A stretch of 64,000 bases of DNA from Dermatophilus congolensis (lineage in GTDB: Bacteria > Actinomycetota > Actinomycetes > Actinomycetales > Dermatophilaceae). A model generated the notes under the pieces. It made no database searches. It was given only the letters and a program-made list of their open reading frames with translations, and was not told the origin of the DNA. The DNA lies in contig NZ_LT906453.1 of NCBI RefSeq assembly GCF_900187045.1, positions 1,240,001-1,304,000 on the forward strand, written 5' to 3'. The position numbers were made by a program, and so were the translations under genes. Within the stretch, counting starts at the first letter, position 1. Every line of letters begins with the position of its first letter. Below are positions 63,093 through 64,000 of this stretch, piece after piece.

Positions 63093-64000
63093 CGGGCTTC
63101 GGCGTCGATCATTTGTGTGCGGGGGGTATCCGGGTGGGTGCCCTCCGCAGCTTCACCAGAAGCGGTCACGAGTGCAGGCTCGGTGGCCGTTTCTTCGTAT
63201 GCGCGGGTGAAAGCGGTGACAGACGCTGCTGCTGGCTTCTCTGTAGAGGATTTGTTTTCGGTTGCGGTGGCAGCATCAGGTGTGGTGAGTGAGGCTGGGG
63301 TTTCCGGTGCCGTTGCTTCTGCGGTTACTGCAGGCGTATCGGCATTGCGGGTCATGGGAATTTCGCCGCTGGCAGGGACGTCAAGGTCGGCGAGTTCGGT
63401 GAGGAAATCGCGGTCACCGCTGGTGTCGTGGTGGGTGGGTTCGTTTTCTCCGATGTTTTCGTGGCTGATGAAGTCGGTGTCATGGGCGACGAAGTAGGTT
63501 GGGCGGCCTTGCATCATGCTGTACATGCGGCCGACGTATTCACCAAGGATGCCGACGCAGATCAGCTGTGCACCGCCAACAGCTGAAACCGCCATAACGG
63601 TAGATGTCCATCCGGCTACGGCGCGGTCGGTCAGTGAAGAGATGAGAGCGTAGAAGAAAATGAGTACAGCGCCGACAAATCCGAGTACGCCGAACCATGT
63701 TGCTAGGCGCAGTGGTGCCATGGAGCCGGCAGTGAGGCTGTCAACAGACAGGGCGATCATTTTGCTGAGCGGATATTTTGATTCCCCTGCGGCGCGTTCT
63801 TCACGTTTGTAGTAGACCTCGCCTGATGGGAAGCCGAGTTGAGGTACAACCAGGCGTAGTACGCGGTGATGTTCGGGAAGAGCGTTGACAGCATCGACGG
63901 TGGCGCGCGACATGAGACGGAAGTCGCCAGCATTGGCTGGGGCGTCAGTTTTTGATAGGTGCCGCAGGGTGGCGTAGAAGGCTTGGGCAGTGCCGCGTTT
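63029..64000 (-). CDS. DPM1-like family 2 glycosyltransferase, 3' part (5' end outside window)
   Basis: The reading frame is open to the right edge, so the 5' end (catalytic GT-A start) lies beyond the window. The visible part includes GDFRLMSRATVDAVNALPEH, VVPQLGFPSGEVYYKREERAAGESKYPLSKMIALSVDSLT (the typical DPM/ArnC C-terminal block), two transmembrane helices (FGVLGFVGAVLIFFYALI and a second), and QLICVGILGEYVGRMYSMMQGRPTYF. A long Thr/Ala/Glu-rich C-terminal extension of about 165 residues follows, which is unusual and probably disordered. Such enzymes make polyprenyl-phosphate sugars for cell-wall glycans. It overlaps the methyltransferase end. Confidence 0.85.
   Translation of the reverse strand, partial: KRGTAQAFYATLRHLSKTDAPANAGDFRLMSRATVDAVNALPEHHRVLRLVVPQLGFPSGEVYYKREERAAGESKYPLSKMIALSVDSLTAGSMAPLRLATWFGVLGFVGAVLIFFYALISSLTDRAVAGWTSTVMAVSAVGGAQLICVGILGEYVGRMYSMMQGRPTYFVAHDTDFISHENIGENEPTHHDTSGDRDFLTELADLDVPASGEIPMTRNADTPAVTAEATAPETPASLTTPDAATATENKSSTEKPAAASVTAFTRAYEETATEPALVTASGEAAEGTHPDTPRTQMIDAEARQAVRRTSANKLTPGSEETGK

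Overview
The window is a chromosomal segment of a high-GC Gram-positive bacterium (Actinobacteria, probably Micrococcales; a Dermatophilus/Austwickia-like member of the Dermatophilaceae would fit, but that is an inference from gene content). The evidence is the classic actinobacterial housekeeping order, all on the + strand: tsf-pyrH-frr-cdsA-rlmN, then dxr-rip/rseP-ispG-GNAT(DUF4081)-proS, then rimP-nusA-ylxR-infB-rbfA-truB-ribF, then the TIGR03960/TIGR03936 pair with RNase E/G, rplU, rpmA and obg. GTG and TTG starts are common. Many transcription units end in long perfect hairpins, often without a U-tract.

Accessory modules sit at discrete points between these core blocks. (1) 5.4-11.4 kb: an L-lactate module with a divergent FadR-type regulator (lldR), a lactate permease (lldP) and lutABC, plus a good LldR-type operator. 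(2) 14.5-17.5 kb: a divergent TetR regulator and a 14-TM drug/proton antiporter. (3) 22.6-36.7 kb: a long block between proS and rimP. It holds RNase HI with an extra C-terminal domain, a two-domain VOC protein, a PlsC-like acyltransferase, the arginine deiminase operon arcD-arcA-arcB-arcC followed by argR (- strand), a small protein that is only the effector half of ArgR, YyaL/DUF255, a Tpx peroxidase, a CbiMNQO cobalt/nickel ECF transporter and a Tat-exported lipoprotein. (4) 50.2-53.3 kb: a TPP riboswitch driving the thiamine-precursor ECF transporter ykoEDC, which separates two radical-SAM-linked genes that usually adjoin.

Functionally, the core blocks supply translation, ribosome maturation, RNA turnover, isoprenoid precursors (dxr, ispG) and CDP-diacylglycerol and flavin synthesis. 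The accessory modules add lactate oxidation, ATP from arginine with alkalinisation, and uptake of cobalt/nickel and of a thiamine precursor. This fits a host- or animal-associated, facultatively fermenting actinobacterium.

The points most worth a second look are the ArgR effector-domain-only gene beside the arc operon, the apparent frameshift in cbiM at a run of seven G, the exact 84-bp tandem duplication inside infB, the perfect 25-bp inverted repeat downstream of lutC, and the riboswitch module placed between the TIGR03960 and TIGR03936 genes. I saw no CRISPR array, no tRNA or rRNA gene, no insertion sequence and no prophage. I found no convincing undescribed multi-gene defence or biosynthetic system. 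The right edge cuts a DPM1-like glycosyltransferase.
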